Shown in pieces: positions 25,633 through 34,511 of a stretch of 64,000 nucleotides of DNA. Position 1 is the first letter of the stretch. Every line of letters begins with the position of its first letter. Source of the DNA: Chloracidobacterium sp. (GTDB lineage Bacteria; Acidobacteriota; Blastocatellia; Pyrinomonadales; Pyrinomonadaceae); the NCBI GenBank assembly GCA_016715795.1, contig JADJXP010000002.1, positions 2,181,285 to 2,245,284 of the forward strand, given 5' to 3'. Both the position numbers and the translations under genes were made by a program. The notes under the pieces were generated by a model. It did not search any database. It had not been told where the DNA came from and saw only the letters and a list, made by a program, of their open reading frames with translations.

Positions 25633-26448
25633 TTATTTCTTAATGTAAGGTTCGAGCAGCTTGAGCCATGATCGCTCGGCACGCTTGTGTTCCTCGCCGC
25701 AACGGACGGCACGGTCCGCCGGCAGGATATCCGGCTTGACCATCCACGCATTTTTCTTTTCGTTACTGCCGTAAACGAGGCATATCATGTCGTAGAATCG
25801 CGTTTTGCTGAATGAATGTTCGTCCCAATAGACCATATCATTTGGGTCCTGGTCGCGGCTGGCGATCTCGAATTCAAGGGCAGCGTTGATCGTGCTCTGC
25901 GTGCCTTCGTCGGAGCCGTCAAGCATTAGGATCGTCGCTAGCTGATCGACAGCGTCTTCTTCTCGGCCGGTCGCGGGCAGCTCCCATACGTCGATCAGGC
26001 AATGGCCGAGCTCGTGAAAGAGCGTCTGCACCAGCGTGTCCTCGACCATCGAGTCAACCTTCTCCTGGTTCTCTTCGATCGTTTTGAATTCGGCCTCGTA
26101 TTGTTCGAGCAGCTCGTAGCAAAAGGTGATCTCTGACGTGCTTGGGCTGTAAAACGCATTCGGCTCGCCACAGGCATCCATGTTGATATAGACGTCCTTT
26201 GGCATAGCGAGCAGGCCATTCAATTCGTCGACGATGCCCCGAAACACATCCTTGACCTCCTTGGGCATGTCCTTTTTCGGATCCTTCGCCTTGGTCTTTG
26301 GGGAAAAGCCTACCTTGAAATCGCCCTTATCGAGCGGATGTTTGGCCGGCGGTTTCGGAGTTGTTGCCGGCTGGCCTGCGGCCATTCCGACACCTGCAAA
26401 CGTGAAAAAAGCTATAGCCGCGAATACGCGCGTGATCGTCAATTTCAT
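25633..26448 (-). CDS. Secreted DUF4344-type putative metallopeptidase
   Basis: 271 residues with a signal peptide (FTFAGVGMAAG). The zinc-binding HELGH is followed by CLIDVWELPATGREEDAVDQLATILML, where the second glutamate gives the gluzincin-like pattern known for DUF4344. An upstream CGEPNAFYSPSTSEITFCYELLE is also characteristic. It probably acts in the periplasm or outside the cell; the substrate is not known. It converges with purF, separated by 9 nt. Confidence 0.88.
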   Translation of the reverse strand: MKLTITRVFAAIAFFTFAGVGMAAGQPATTPKPPAKHPLDKGDFKVGFSPKTKAKDPKKDMPKEVKDVFRGIVDELNGLLAMPKDVYINMDACGEPNAFYSPSTSEITFCYELLEQYEAEFKTIEENQEKVDSMVEDTLVQTLFHELGHCLIDVWELPATGREEDAVDQLATILMLDGSDEGTQSTINAALEFEIASRDQDPNDMVYWDEHSFSKTRFYDMICLVYGSNEKKNAWMVKPDILPADRAVRCGEEHKRAERSWLKLLEPYIKK

Positions 26449-26536
26449 TGTTATGAAGTTCCCCGATTGAATGGATATTTCCGAGCGAGTATAAGCCAGT
26501 TTGGTGCTCTAACGCAATAGAGCGTAAAGGCCACTT

Positions 26537-27928
26537 TCAATTGATATCGAGGATGAGCGGCGTGGCCACGCCTGAGCGTTTGGAGAGGATATTTATCACA
26601 AAAAGGTCACCTGGCAGGTTCGAGAATGAGATGTCGCCGTTGAGGCGAACATGTGCATAACGGCGTTCGAGAGTTGTCGGGTGGATCAGTTCGACAATGG
26701 CGCCGGCGAAGCGGCTTTTCGGACCGGTGACAAAGCCACTCAGCACAAAACTGCCGACGGCGGTGCCGCTTGACGCATTCGTGTCGTGGGCACCCACATC
26801 GATATTTGCATTGAACGGATTTCGGCGAAATCGGCGCTGGTCGAGTCGGCCGTTTGGTATCGGGACTCCGGGAAGCGTCGGACACTCTGCGGTCCTAACA
26901 CAGGCGTTGCCGTTAAGGATCGCCGGGCTGCCCGTGAGCGGTGCGAACGTGTCCGTCTGGCCGCCGTTGTCTGAGAGCGGGCCGAGCATTGGATCAATGA
27001 TATCGTTGTTGCTGACCTGATCGCCGTTCACGCCATTGACAAAGCCCGTGCTGCCATTGGCGGCAGTGACGATATTATTCCCGCCCGACACGAATGCCCC
27101 TTGCAGGCTGTTGCCGAGCGCCGAATCGCGGCCGATGATGGTGTTGATTACGCGGACCGCGCCCTGGCCGACGTTCTGGATGCTGTTGACTGCCTGCGTG
27201 CCGGTGTTTTCGACAAACGTGTTATTGGCGAGCATCAGGATGCCTTCGTTGTAGATCGCTCCGGCGGCCGGGGCAGTGTTGCCGGTGATCGTTGAGTTGG
27301 CGATCGTCATTTCGTGGCCGCTGCCGCTGTTTACAATCCCGCCGCCGATGGGGCTGCCGATATTCGAATCGATCAGGCAGCGATAAATGCTCGTTCTGCC
27401 CGAAGAAAAGACGCCGCCGCCCATGCCCGTATTGCCCGTCACGCGCGCATCATACAGCCCCAGCACGCCATTGGTCTCGACAAAAATGCCGCCGCCAAAA
27501 AGGCCGTTGCCATTCTGGATCGTAAGCCCTCGAATATTGACCGACACCGGTGCCTGCGGAATGTGAAAGATTCGAAAATTCGGCGCTCCCGCAGCTCGCC
27601 GCACCGTCAGCCGCCTCGCTCCGGGACCTACGATGTCGAGGTTCTGCGTCAGGCTCAGCTCGCCAAGCGTCAGATCGATCACGGCCGTCGGCCCGAGGTC
27701 AAAAATGATCGCGTCGCGGGTCGTGCCGGCATTCGCTTCTTCGATCGCCGCGCGCAAAGAGCACTGCCCGCCCGTATCCGCGCAACTACGGTCGCCCGGC
27801 TGCACATCATGTGTATCGCCGGAATTGTTGACGATCAACAGCAGGCCGGTAACGTCCTGAGCGGCGGCCGACGAGCAGCAGAATCCGAGGACGGCTAACC
27901 CGAGCCTGAGCAGATATATGACCTTCAT
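26537..27928 (-). CDS. Secreted CSLREA-motif beta-helix protein (copy 1)
   Basis: About 463 residues from the ATG at 27928, which gives a clean signal peptide (MKVIYLLRLGLAVLGFCC, ending SSAAAQ); upstream in-frame starts to 28009 do not. The mature start VNNSGDTHDVQPGDRSCADT leads to CSLRAAIEEANA, the CSLREA motif. A right-handed beta-helix follows with many N and G at turns (TIANSTITGNTAPAAGAIYNEG) and LGPLSDNGGQTDTFAPLTGSPAI, typical of choice-of-anchor Q-type proteins. Surface or extracellular role likely; ligand unknown. It is paralogous to the next gene. Confidence 0.88.
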   Translation of the reverse strand: MKVIYLLRLGLAVLGFCCSSAAAQDVTGLLLIVNNSGDTHDVQPGDRSCADTGGQCSLRAAIEEANAGTTRDAIIFDLGPTAVIDLTLGELSLTQNLDIVGPGARRLTVRRAAGAPNFRIFHIPQAPVSVNIRGLTIQNGNGLFGGGIFVETNGVLGLYDARVTGNTGMGGGVFSSGRTSIYRCLIDSNIGSPIGGGIVNSGSGHEMTIANSTITGNTAPAAGAIYNEGILMLANNTFVENTGTQAVNSIQNVGQGAVRVINTIIGRDSALGNSLQGAFVSGGNNIVTAANGSTGFVNGVNGDQVSNNDIIDPMLGPLSDNGGQTDTFAPLTGSPAILNGNACVRTAECPTLPGVPIPNGRLDQRRFRRNPFNANIDVGAHDTNASSGTAVGSFVLSGFVTGPKSRFAGAIVELIHPTTLERRYAHVRLNGDISFSNLPGDLFVINILSKRSGVATPLILDIN

Positions 27929-28034
27929 TACGGTCGTTTGATGCGGCATTCCGATAATGGTTGATCGCATCGCATCGCGAATCGATGGTCGCAACTCAAA
28001 GAGCGACACAAGGCCCCAACGGCGGAAGGCTTGG

Positions 28035-29438
28035 TCAATAGGTATGGTTCCAATTTAGCGACCGAAAGATGGAATAACCGATATTGCGTTTTGTGCGGAC
28101 GTCGATCAGGTAATGGCTACCCTCATCCATCGGAATGGGGGCGGTACCAAGGCCGGGAACCACAAAGAAGCTTCGCTCCTCAAGAGTCTCGACATCCGTC
28201 ACGATAACGCGTGAATATGCCAAACTCGCGGGCGACTGGCCATAGAAGCGCGGTGAGGCCACAGCGGTGTTGGGCCCGGAGCCAAATTCGTACGAACCGA
28301 TATCAACGTTCAAACCGGCCCCTCGCTTGGCTCCGCGCTGGTCGTAATAAAGGTCAAAATAGTATCCCATCGATCCGCAACCGGATCCTCCGGTCGTCAC
28401 GCACGGGTGACCGGCCTCGATCGCGGGACTGCCGGGCATCAGAGCTATCGAGTCAAGCTGTCCGCCATTGTTCGCGAGTGGGGCAAGCATCGGATCGAGC
28501 GAGTTGTTGGGACTCGTTATGTCCGACGACGTCCATCCACCGCTGCCAGAGGTGTTTGTCACAAGATTGTCACCCATCGAATCAAACTCGCCTTCGACCA
28601 GCGGCACGGATTGCCCGGTGTCGCGTCCAAATATCGTATTTATCGGGTACACGGTACCGCCGGTGTGATTCTTGATGCCGCTAGCGCCCGCCGTGGCGTG
28701 ATTCCCTGAGATCGTGTTGTTCGCCATGGCGATCGTCCCGAGATTTGCGAGGCCGCCGCCGATCTGCGCGGAGTTATTCGTTACGGCTGCACTCATGATA
28801 GTGACGCCCATGCCCGAGCCAACAAAAATCCCGCCGCCTTGTCCGGTCGCGGTGTTCCCGTTCAGCAGGCACCTCTCGACGATCGTCGTGGTCATCGATA
28901 TGCCGTCGCCTTGGAAAGCGATACCGGCCCCGAATTCTGCCCGGTTTCCGCTGATGGCGAGATCCTTGAGATCAACTCTTTTCGAGGCGAGGATGCCGCC
29001 ACCGTTGGTGAACGAATGCCCATTCGCGATCGTCATGCCCCTCAGAAAGGTGGGTGCTGCGAGATTGAAGATGCGAAAGCTCGGGAAATTCGGCGTTGTG
29101 TCCCGCATTATGGACAGCCGTCGCGCACCGCGCCCGAAGATGCCAATCTGGTTCGTGACCAGCAATTCGCCAATTGTTAATGTGATAACGGCTGGAACTG
29201 GTACGTCAAAGATAATAGCGTCGGTCGCCGTCGTCGCATTCGCTTCCTCGAGGGCAGCACGCAGTGTGCATTTGCCGATTGCGTCGCGACATAGACCGTC
29301 GCCGGGTGCGGCGTCGTGAGAATCGCCGATGTCGTTGACGGTGATCACCGTGCCCTTATTTTGGCCGAAGACGGTTCCGCCGAAGCCGATGGTCAGCAGA
29401 ACAAAAAGTGCCACCAATACGCCGGTGTTGCCATTCAT
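28035..29438 (-). CDS. Secreted CSLREA-motif beta-helix protein (copy 2)
   Basis: 467 residues with a signal peptide ending near TVFGQ. VNDIGDSHDAAPGDGLCRDA and CTLRAALEEANA form the CSLREA region, followed by a beta-helix (ISGNRAEFGAGIAFQG, MANNTISGNHATAGASGIKN) and LAPLANNGGQLDSIALMPGSPAI. The C-terminal 70 residues form a separate beta-rich domain starting near SPRFYGQSPASLAYSR, also present in copy 1 (VGSFVLSGFVTGPKSRFAG). The two genes are transcribed together in tandem and probably arose by duplication. Confidence 0.88.
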   Translation of the reverse strand: MNGNTGVLVALFVLLTIGFGGTVFGQNKGTVITVNDIGDSHDAAPGDGLCRDAIGKCTLRAALEEANATTATDAIIFDVPVPAVITLTIGELLVTNQIGIFGRGARRLSIMRDTTPNFPSFRIFNLAAPTFLRGMTIANGHSFTNGGGILASKRVDLKDLAISGNRAEFGAGIAFQGDGISMTTTIVERCLLNGNTATGQGGGIFVGSGMGVTIMSAAVTNNSAQIGGGLANLGTIAMANNTISGNHATAGASGIKNHTGGTVYPINTIFGRDTGQSVPLVEGEFDSMGDNLVTNTSGSGGWTSSDITSPNNSLDPMLAPLANNGGQLDSIALMPGSPAIEAGHPCVTTGGSGCGSMGYYFDLYYDQRGAKRGAGLNVDIGSYEFGSGPNTAVASPRFYGQSPASLAYSRVIVTDVETLEERSFFVVPGLGTAPIPMDEGSHYLIDVRTKRNIGYSIFRSLNWNHTY

Positions 29439-29567
29439 ATTCGAGTAACCTCCGAATCCATTAGGCTAGAACCTGTCTGATAATTATATCACGCGAGTCA
29501 AGGGCATCTGATGTCAACGTGATCCTTCCCATCTTCATCAAAATATCGTATACTGACCTTCCCGCGT

Positions 29568-29943
29568 GGGGGCGACAGGCTTCGACAGGGGCTTGTATAG
29601 ATCTTTGAATGCACGTCGGGCTTTGCACAGGTGAGCTCGTTAAAAACACTTGATGCGAAACAAATGCTAATCAAGAATTAGCTCTCGCTGCCTAATTAAA
29701 CTAGGTCAAGCGATGTCTCGCCGGAAGTTGCGTCTCTTGCGACCGGCCGAGGCATAACACAGTAGAGGCTCGGGCCCGTTCACCGCCTGCGAACGGTGCC
29801 TTAAATTTAGTCAGGTTAGCCGCAGATGAGGTCTTGTTCGTTCATCTGCTCATAAGCGGCGAAACTTAAGTGAACGAACTAAACGTGTAGATTTCACTGG
29901 TCGCAACCTTTGGATGCGGGTTCGATTCCCGCCGCCTCCACCA
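29568..29943 (+). ncRNA. ssrA: tmRNA
   Basis: The 5' end GGGGGCGACAGGCTTCGAC and the 3' T-arm and acceptor TTCGATTCCCGCCGCCTCCACCA are diagnostic; GGGGGCG (29568-29574) pairs with CGCCTCC before the encoded CCA, giving a 376-nt one-piece tmRNA. It rescues stalled ribosomes and tags the protein. The tag frame ends ELALAA then TAA (29693-29695). By comparison with other tmRNAs the resume codon is probably GAA at 29657, giving ETNANQELALAA. A TATACT at 29549 is a plausible -10 box. Three large surface-protein genes flank it. Confidence 0.97.
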
Positions 29944-30046
29944 ATTAACCTTCTCGAAACGCCGCCGGCTCGCCTGTGGCGTTTTTCATTTAATCGGTCT
30001 ATACTGGCAATTACCCTACAAATTAGACGCGACGGGAGGACCTGCT

Positions 30047-33000
30047 ATGAAGAACGTGGTTTCGGCGTTTGGCGTTGCCATTCGGGGGCTCTTGCCGATT
30101 ATTCTCTTGCTGGCTGCGGCTTGGCTGCCAAGGCCGGGCAATTCGGATCCCGCCTTGCCTGCGTTAGACGAGTCACTGCAGACATTCACCGTTACCACGA
30201 ACGCTGACGAAGGTGCGGGATCTCTCCGGCAGGCGATCATCGATGCGAATGGGGCGGCGGGAACCGACACGATCGCGTTCTCGGTCGGCAGCGGGCCGGT
30301 CTCGATCAATCTTTTGACGGACCTGCCCGATATTACCGGACCGGTGCTGATCGACGGGACGACGCAGCCGGGATTCGCGGGCATTCCATTGGTCGAGGTG
30401 CAGGGTTTCGGGATAAAGATCACCGGCGGCGGTTCGACGGTCAGGTCGATCTTGGTGACCGGCGGTCCGGGCGTGATCCTCGAAACGGGCGGTGGGAACA
30501 CGGTGATCGGCTGTCGGCTGACAGGCCTGACGGCCGGAGTGTTTATCAATAATTCTCCAAACAATCAGATCGGCGGAACGACCGCCGCGGCGAGCAACAA
30601 TATCGGCAGCAATGGTTACGGTGTCCGCATCATCGGAGCAGCGGCATCGGGGAATATCGTTACGGGGAACTTTATAGGACTATTCTCTGACGGCGGGGAC
30701 GGCCGGAATACAACGGTCGGCGTGGCGATCGAAGGCTCCCCGAACAACCGCATCGGCGGCACGACCGTGGGCGAACGCAACATCATCTCGAACAACGGAG
30801 GCGGTTCGACAACGCCGTCGAATCTGTTCAGGGGAAACGTCTTTATCACGGGTGCCGGCGCGACCGGGAACACCGTTCAGGGCAATTACATCGGCACGAA
30901 CATCGCCGGGACCGCCGACGGAGCGATCGGCACGAACGGCAATCGCCATAACGGCGTCAGGATCGACGGTGCTCCTGACAACACGGTTGGCGGCACCGTC
31001 GGCACCACGCCGGGCGGTTCCTGTACCGGTGCCTGCAACGTCATCTCCGGCAACAGGACCAACGGAGGCGTTTACATTACCGGTGCCGCGGCAACCGGTA
31101 ACAATGTAGTCGGCAACTTTATCGGTACAAATGTCGCGGGCACCGCCGCCATCATCAATGTGCGGGGCGTGACGGTCACGGGTGGTGCCTCTAATACCAC
31201 CATCGGAAACGGCACGGCGGCGGGCCGCAACGTGATCTCAGGTACGACCGGCGGCCTCGAGAATACCGAGGGCGGCATCGTCCTCGATGGACCCAACAAC
31301 ACCGTTCATGGAAACTACATCGGCTCGGACACCACAGGAACGCAGGTGCTCGGAAACATCCCAAGCGGCATCCTCGTGACCGGCACCGACAACACGATCG
31401 GCACAGGTGAGGGCACGACCTTCGGCGGTGCCTGCACCGGCGGCTGTAACCTCATCGTCCCCTCGGGCGGCCCGGGCGTCAGGATCCTCGGCACCACCAA
31501 CCCGATAGGCCGGAACACGGTTGATTACAATTACATTGGCCTCAACGCAGCCGGCACAGATGCATTGCTCGGGGTGAACTTTCCGGGCGCGATCTGGATA
31601 GTAGGGTCGAGCCAGAACACGATTGGAAGAGCGGGAACGCCCGCTCGTTCGGCGGCGCTTCGGTCACCACCGGATTCCCCTAATGCCATTCACTGCATCC
31701 AGGACGAGACGTCGTTCGACTACATCAAATTTGACGACCAAACAGGCGTATATTCCTGGAAGAACTGTCGGACGGGCCAAATGGGGGGGCCAAGTCCAGG
31801 CAGGGTCCATACATCTATCGCGGGCGAGATCGTCCTTGAGGCTACGGACGTGCAAGCCTCTGCCTTTCCGGGATCGGCAAGAGGATACGGTACCATTTTC
31901 TTTGAACGGCCGTTCCCCTACTCAAGCGGTCACATAATGGTTGGGGATACGCAGACGTCAAACAGTACCTGTGAATGTCCAACCGAAGGTCAGGAACACG
32001 ATACAAGTGGGCATTACTTTCAAAACGGAGCGAGCGATAACCATGTGAATGGTGTCAGAATAAACAGGACCGCTAACGACCCCGACTCGAATACTACGCC
32101 TGGCGCTAGTTCCGCGATCAATAACGACAACGGAACCGGCAATACCTTCGCGAATCTCGATATTGCGGGAACCAGTTCATCTCCGATCATTATCGCAGCG
32201 GGTACGAACAATCTTCTAGAGTCCCTCAGGATCCTAGAGGGTCTCCCTAGTTCAATCGGTTCTCCGTTCATTGACCTGAACAATAATGGCCGTGACATCA
32301 ACGACGCTTTGGACGCAGACGGGGGCGCCAACCGGACACAGAACTTTGCCTCAAACGTGAAGCTCTCTAAGGTGGAAAACGGCGATTATCACCTTACCGG
32401 CAGTTATCACAGTTTTCCTGGTGCCCAAGTTGACGTCGCCTTATCCGGCTTGAAAATAACGGAGGTAACCGAGCATGTTCTCGACGGCACGGTGATAGAA
32501 CTTGGGATAAGAGTCGGCGTGACTACCGACGGCAACGGAAATGCTGCGATCGACCAAACGTTTACCGAAGCTGACGCCGGATTGATAGGCACATTTGATG
32601 CGATAACTACGCTTGCTACCGTGACCGCTCCGGCGACGTTTGTGGGAGATACCTCCGAGTTTTCGGACCCGGTCCCGGTTCCGGACCCTGTGGCGGATTC
32701 CGACAACGATGGGAAAACAGATATATCCGTCTTTCGCCCCGCAGGTGCCAATGGGCCGAGTTTTTGGTACATCCTCAACAGCTCGGACAGTTCGATTCGT
32801 GCGCAGCAGTTCGGGCTTGGTAACGATGTGATCGTGCCGGGCGATTATCAGCGCGACAATGTGTCGGACTTCGCGGTTTTTCGCCCCTCGAATGGCACTT
32901 GGTACAACTCGCTGGTCACTGGCGATCCGGCGACCAATTTTGACGCTGTGCAGTGGGGTGCTCCGACAGACATCCCGGTCGTGGGCGATTTCTTGGATAT

Positions 33001-33526
33001 CGGATCTAATCAGCAGGCTGTCTTTCGGCCAAGCGAGGGGAATTGGTATATCAGGAATCCATTTAACAATTCGGGAGTAGTTCTGAATTTTGGCCTGGCC
33101 ACGGATAAGCTGGTTCCGGCCGATTATAACGGCGACGGCCGGACCGATCCGGCGATCTATCGCGACGGCCTGTGGGCGATTAACCCGTGCATTGGCTGCG
33201 ATGCGATCTTTCATCATTTTGGACTTGCGGGTGACATCCCAACGCCGGGTGATTTCGACGGTGACGGGATCGCTGATATCGCTGTATGGCGGCCATCGAC
33301 TGGGGTTTGGTATCTGAACCAGAGCGCGGCCGGGTTTACGGCCTTTCAGTGGGGAGCCAACGGCGATGTGCCCGTTAACGGTGATTTTGATGGTGATGGG
33401 AAGACCGATATTGCCGTCTGGCGGCCTTCGACGGGAATTTGGTACATCCTGCGGAGCACGGCGGGCTTCTTTGCGATCCAATGGGGACAGAACGGCGATA
33501 TTCCGGTGCCGAGGTTTCAGAACTAG
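30047..33526 (+). CDS. Large secreted beta-helix and FG-GAP repeat protein
   Basis: 1159 residues, signal-like N-terminus (LLPIILLLAAAWLP). After TVTTNADEGAGSLRQAIIDANG, a CSLREA-related start, residues about 85-530 form a right-handed beta-helix with repeats such as NNRIGGTTVGERNIISNN and GNVVGNFIGTNVAGT. Residues about 530-650 look inserted: a Cys-containing segment (CIQDETSFDYIKFD to NSTCECP) preceded by a small palindrome. The helix then resumes. The last 270 residues are WY/DxDGDG repeats (DFDGDGIADIAVWRPSTGVWYL) like those of the protein at 2806. Probably extracellular; binding partner unknown. Confidence 0.9.
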   Translation: MKNVVSAFGVAIRGLLPIILLLAAAWLPRPGNSDPALPALDESLQTFTVTTNADEGAGSLRQAIIDANGAAGTDTIAFSVGSGPVSINLLTDLPDITGPVLIDGTTQPGFAGIPLVEVQGFGIKITGGGSTVRSILVTGGPGVILETGGGNTVIGCRLTGLTAGVFINNSPNNQIGGTTAAASNNIGSNGYGVRIIGAAASGNIVTGNFIGLFSDGGDGRNTTVGVAIEGSPNNRIGGTTVGERNIISNNGGGSTTPSNLFRGNVFITGAGATGNTVQGNYIGTNIAGTADGAIGTNGNRHNGVRIDGAPDNTVGGTVGTTPGGSCTGACNVISGNRTNGGVYITGAAATGNNVVGNFIGTNVAGTAAIINVRGVTVTGGASNTTIGNGTAAGRNVISGTTGGLENTEGGIVLDGPNNTVHGNYIGSDTTGTQVLGNIPSGILVTGTDNTIGTGEGTTFGGACTGGCNLIVPSGGPGVRILGTTNPIGRNTVDYNYIGLNAAGTDALLGVNFPGAIWIVGSSQNTIGRAGTPARSAALRSPPDSPNAIHCIQDETSFDYIKFDDQTGVYSWKNCRTGQMGGPSPGRVHTSIAGEIVLEATDVQASAFPGSARGYGTIFFERPFPYSSGHIMVGDTQTSNSTCECPTEGQEHDTSGHYFQNGASDNHVNGVRINRTANDPDSNTTPGASSAINNDNGTGNTFANLDIAGTSSSPIIIAAGTNNLLESLRILEGLPSSIGSPFIDLNNNGRDINDALDADGGANRTQNFASNVKLSKVENGDYHLTGSYHSFPGAQVDVALSGLKITEVTEHVLDGTVIELGIRVGVTTDGNGNAAIDQTFTEADAGLIGTFDAITTLATVTAPATFVGDTSEFSDPVPVPDPVADSDNDGKTDISVFRPAGANGPSFWYILNSSDSSIRAQQFGLGNDVIVPGDYQRDNVSDFAVFRPSNGTWYNSLVTGDPATNFDAVQWGAPTDIPVVGDFLDIGSNQQAVFRPSEGNWYIRNPFNNSGVVLNFGLATDKLVPADYNGDGRTDPAIYRDGLWAINPCIGCDAIFHHFGLAGDIPTPGDFDGDGIADIAVWRPSTGVWYLNQSAAGFTAFQWGANGDVPVNGDFDGDGKTDIAVWRPSTGIWYILRSTAGFFAIQWGQNGDIPVPRFQN
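31628..31645. repeat. Short palindrome within the beta-helix gene
   Basis: GAGCGGG-AACG-CCCGCTC, a perfect 7-bp stem and 4-nt loop, lies in the coding sequence exactly where the beta-helix pattern breaks off and a different protein segment begins. It may be one end of an intragenic element. Confidence 0.5.
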
Positions 33527-33571
33527 CAGTGCTCAAATGAGCGTTTGCGAATTTTGAGTTATCCTTGACAG

Positions 33572-34429
33572 GTGACTCAGAACGAGCTTCCGATCGGTAT
33601 TTTTGACAGCGGCGTGGGCGGGCTGACGGTTTACCGCGCGTTGCACGACCGGCTGCCGAATGAGCATTTTGTTTATCTCGGCGATACGGCCCGAGTGCCG
33701 TATGGGACGAAATCGCTGGCGACCGTCGAGCGGTATGCGTTAGAGAATTCCCAATTTCTCGCTTCGCGGGGCATCAAGATGCTCGTGGTTGCGTGCAACA
33801 CGGCATCAGCCCTTGCCTTGCCGGCAATCCGCGAAAGGATCGGCCTCGATGTGGTCGGCGTGATCGGGCCGGGCGGGCGACGGGCGGTCGAGATGACCCG
33901 GGACAAAGAAAGCCCGCGTATCGGTGTGATCGCGACCGAGGCCACAGTTGCGAGCGAAGCCTATCTCGAAGCGATCCGGCGTGTATCGGAAACTGCTGAG
34001 GTCCTGCAAGCCGGCTGCCCACTGTTCGTCCCGCTAGCCGAGGAAAACTGGACACGCGAACCTGAGACATCTTCGATCGCCGCAAAGTATCTCGCAGGAA
34101 TGAAACAATTCGCCCCGGACGCGCTCGTGCTCGGGTGCACGCATTATCCAATACTCAGAGAGGTTATACAGCAGACGGTCGGTGAGGATGTTATCCTTGT
34201 AGATTCGGGCGAGGCAACGGCCGACGAGGTCGCGGCGCTGTTGCACGAGAAAGGCTTGACGAACACGAATGAGGTCGCCGGCCACCGGACGCTCTGCGAC
34301 GACCTTGATCATTTTTACGTGACCGACGCTGCCGACAGGTTCGGCCGCGTGGCAGAACGTTTTCTGGGCGTCAAGCCGTCAAAACTCGAAGCGATCGAGG
34401 TTTACGGCGTGGATCAGTTAGAGAATTAA
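33572..34429 (+). CDS. murI: Glutamate racemase
   Basis: 285 residues from GTG 33572. It makes D-glutamate for peptidoglycan. Both catalytic cysteines are present, in VVACNTASALALP and LVLGCTHYPILREV, together with the start IGIFDSGVGGLTVYRAL and YLGDTARVPYGTKS. The TAA stop overlaps a palindromic repeat that fills the space before rph. Confidence 0.97.
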   Translation: MTQNELPIGIFDSGVGGLTVYRALHDRLPNEHFVYLGDTARVPYGTKSLATVERYALENSQFLASRGIKMLVVACNTASALALPAIRERIGLDVVGVIGPGGRRAVEMTRDKESPRIGVIATEATVASEAYLEAIRRVSETAEVLQAGCPLFVPLAEENWTREPETSSIAAKYLAGMKQFAPDALVLGCTHYPILREVIQQTVGEDVILVDSGEATADEVAALLHEKGLTNTNEVAGHRTLCDDLDHFYVTDAADRFGRVAERFLGVKPSKLEAIEVYGVDQLEN

Positions 34430-34504
34430 ACAGGATATACAGGATAAACGGGATATAAGAAATTTCCTGTTCTGTTTATCCTCTTCATCCTGTAAATCCT
34501 GTTT
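34428..34504. repeat. AAACAGGAT-type palindromic repeat between murI and rph
   Basis: AAACAGGATATACAGGAT at 34428 faces its inverted partner ending ATCCTGTAAATCCTGTTT at 34504, with scattered mismatches. The repeated ACAGGAT unit is a widespread dispersed type. The left arm includes the last two bases of the murI stop codon, and the right arm ends 7 nt before the rph start. Confidence 0.75.
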
Positions 34505-34511
34505 GCACTAG

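Noticed and set aside
27314..27898. 194-residue plus-strand frame opposite the first CSLREA gene
   Set aside because: It is antisense to a clear signal-peptide and CSLREA coding region and contains no recognisable domain.
29461..29649. 62-residue minus-strand frame across the tmRNA start
   Set aside because: It overlaps the conserved 5' end of ssrA, which explains the sequence.
32441..33481. 346-residue open frame on the minus strand
   Set aside because: Same cause: it lies opposite the WY/DxDGDG repeats of the large secreted protein and shares the same odd composition as the frame opposite the first repeat protein.
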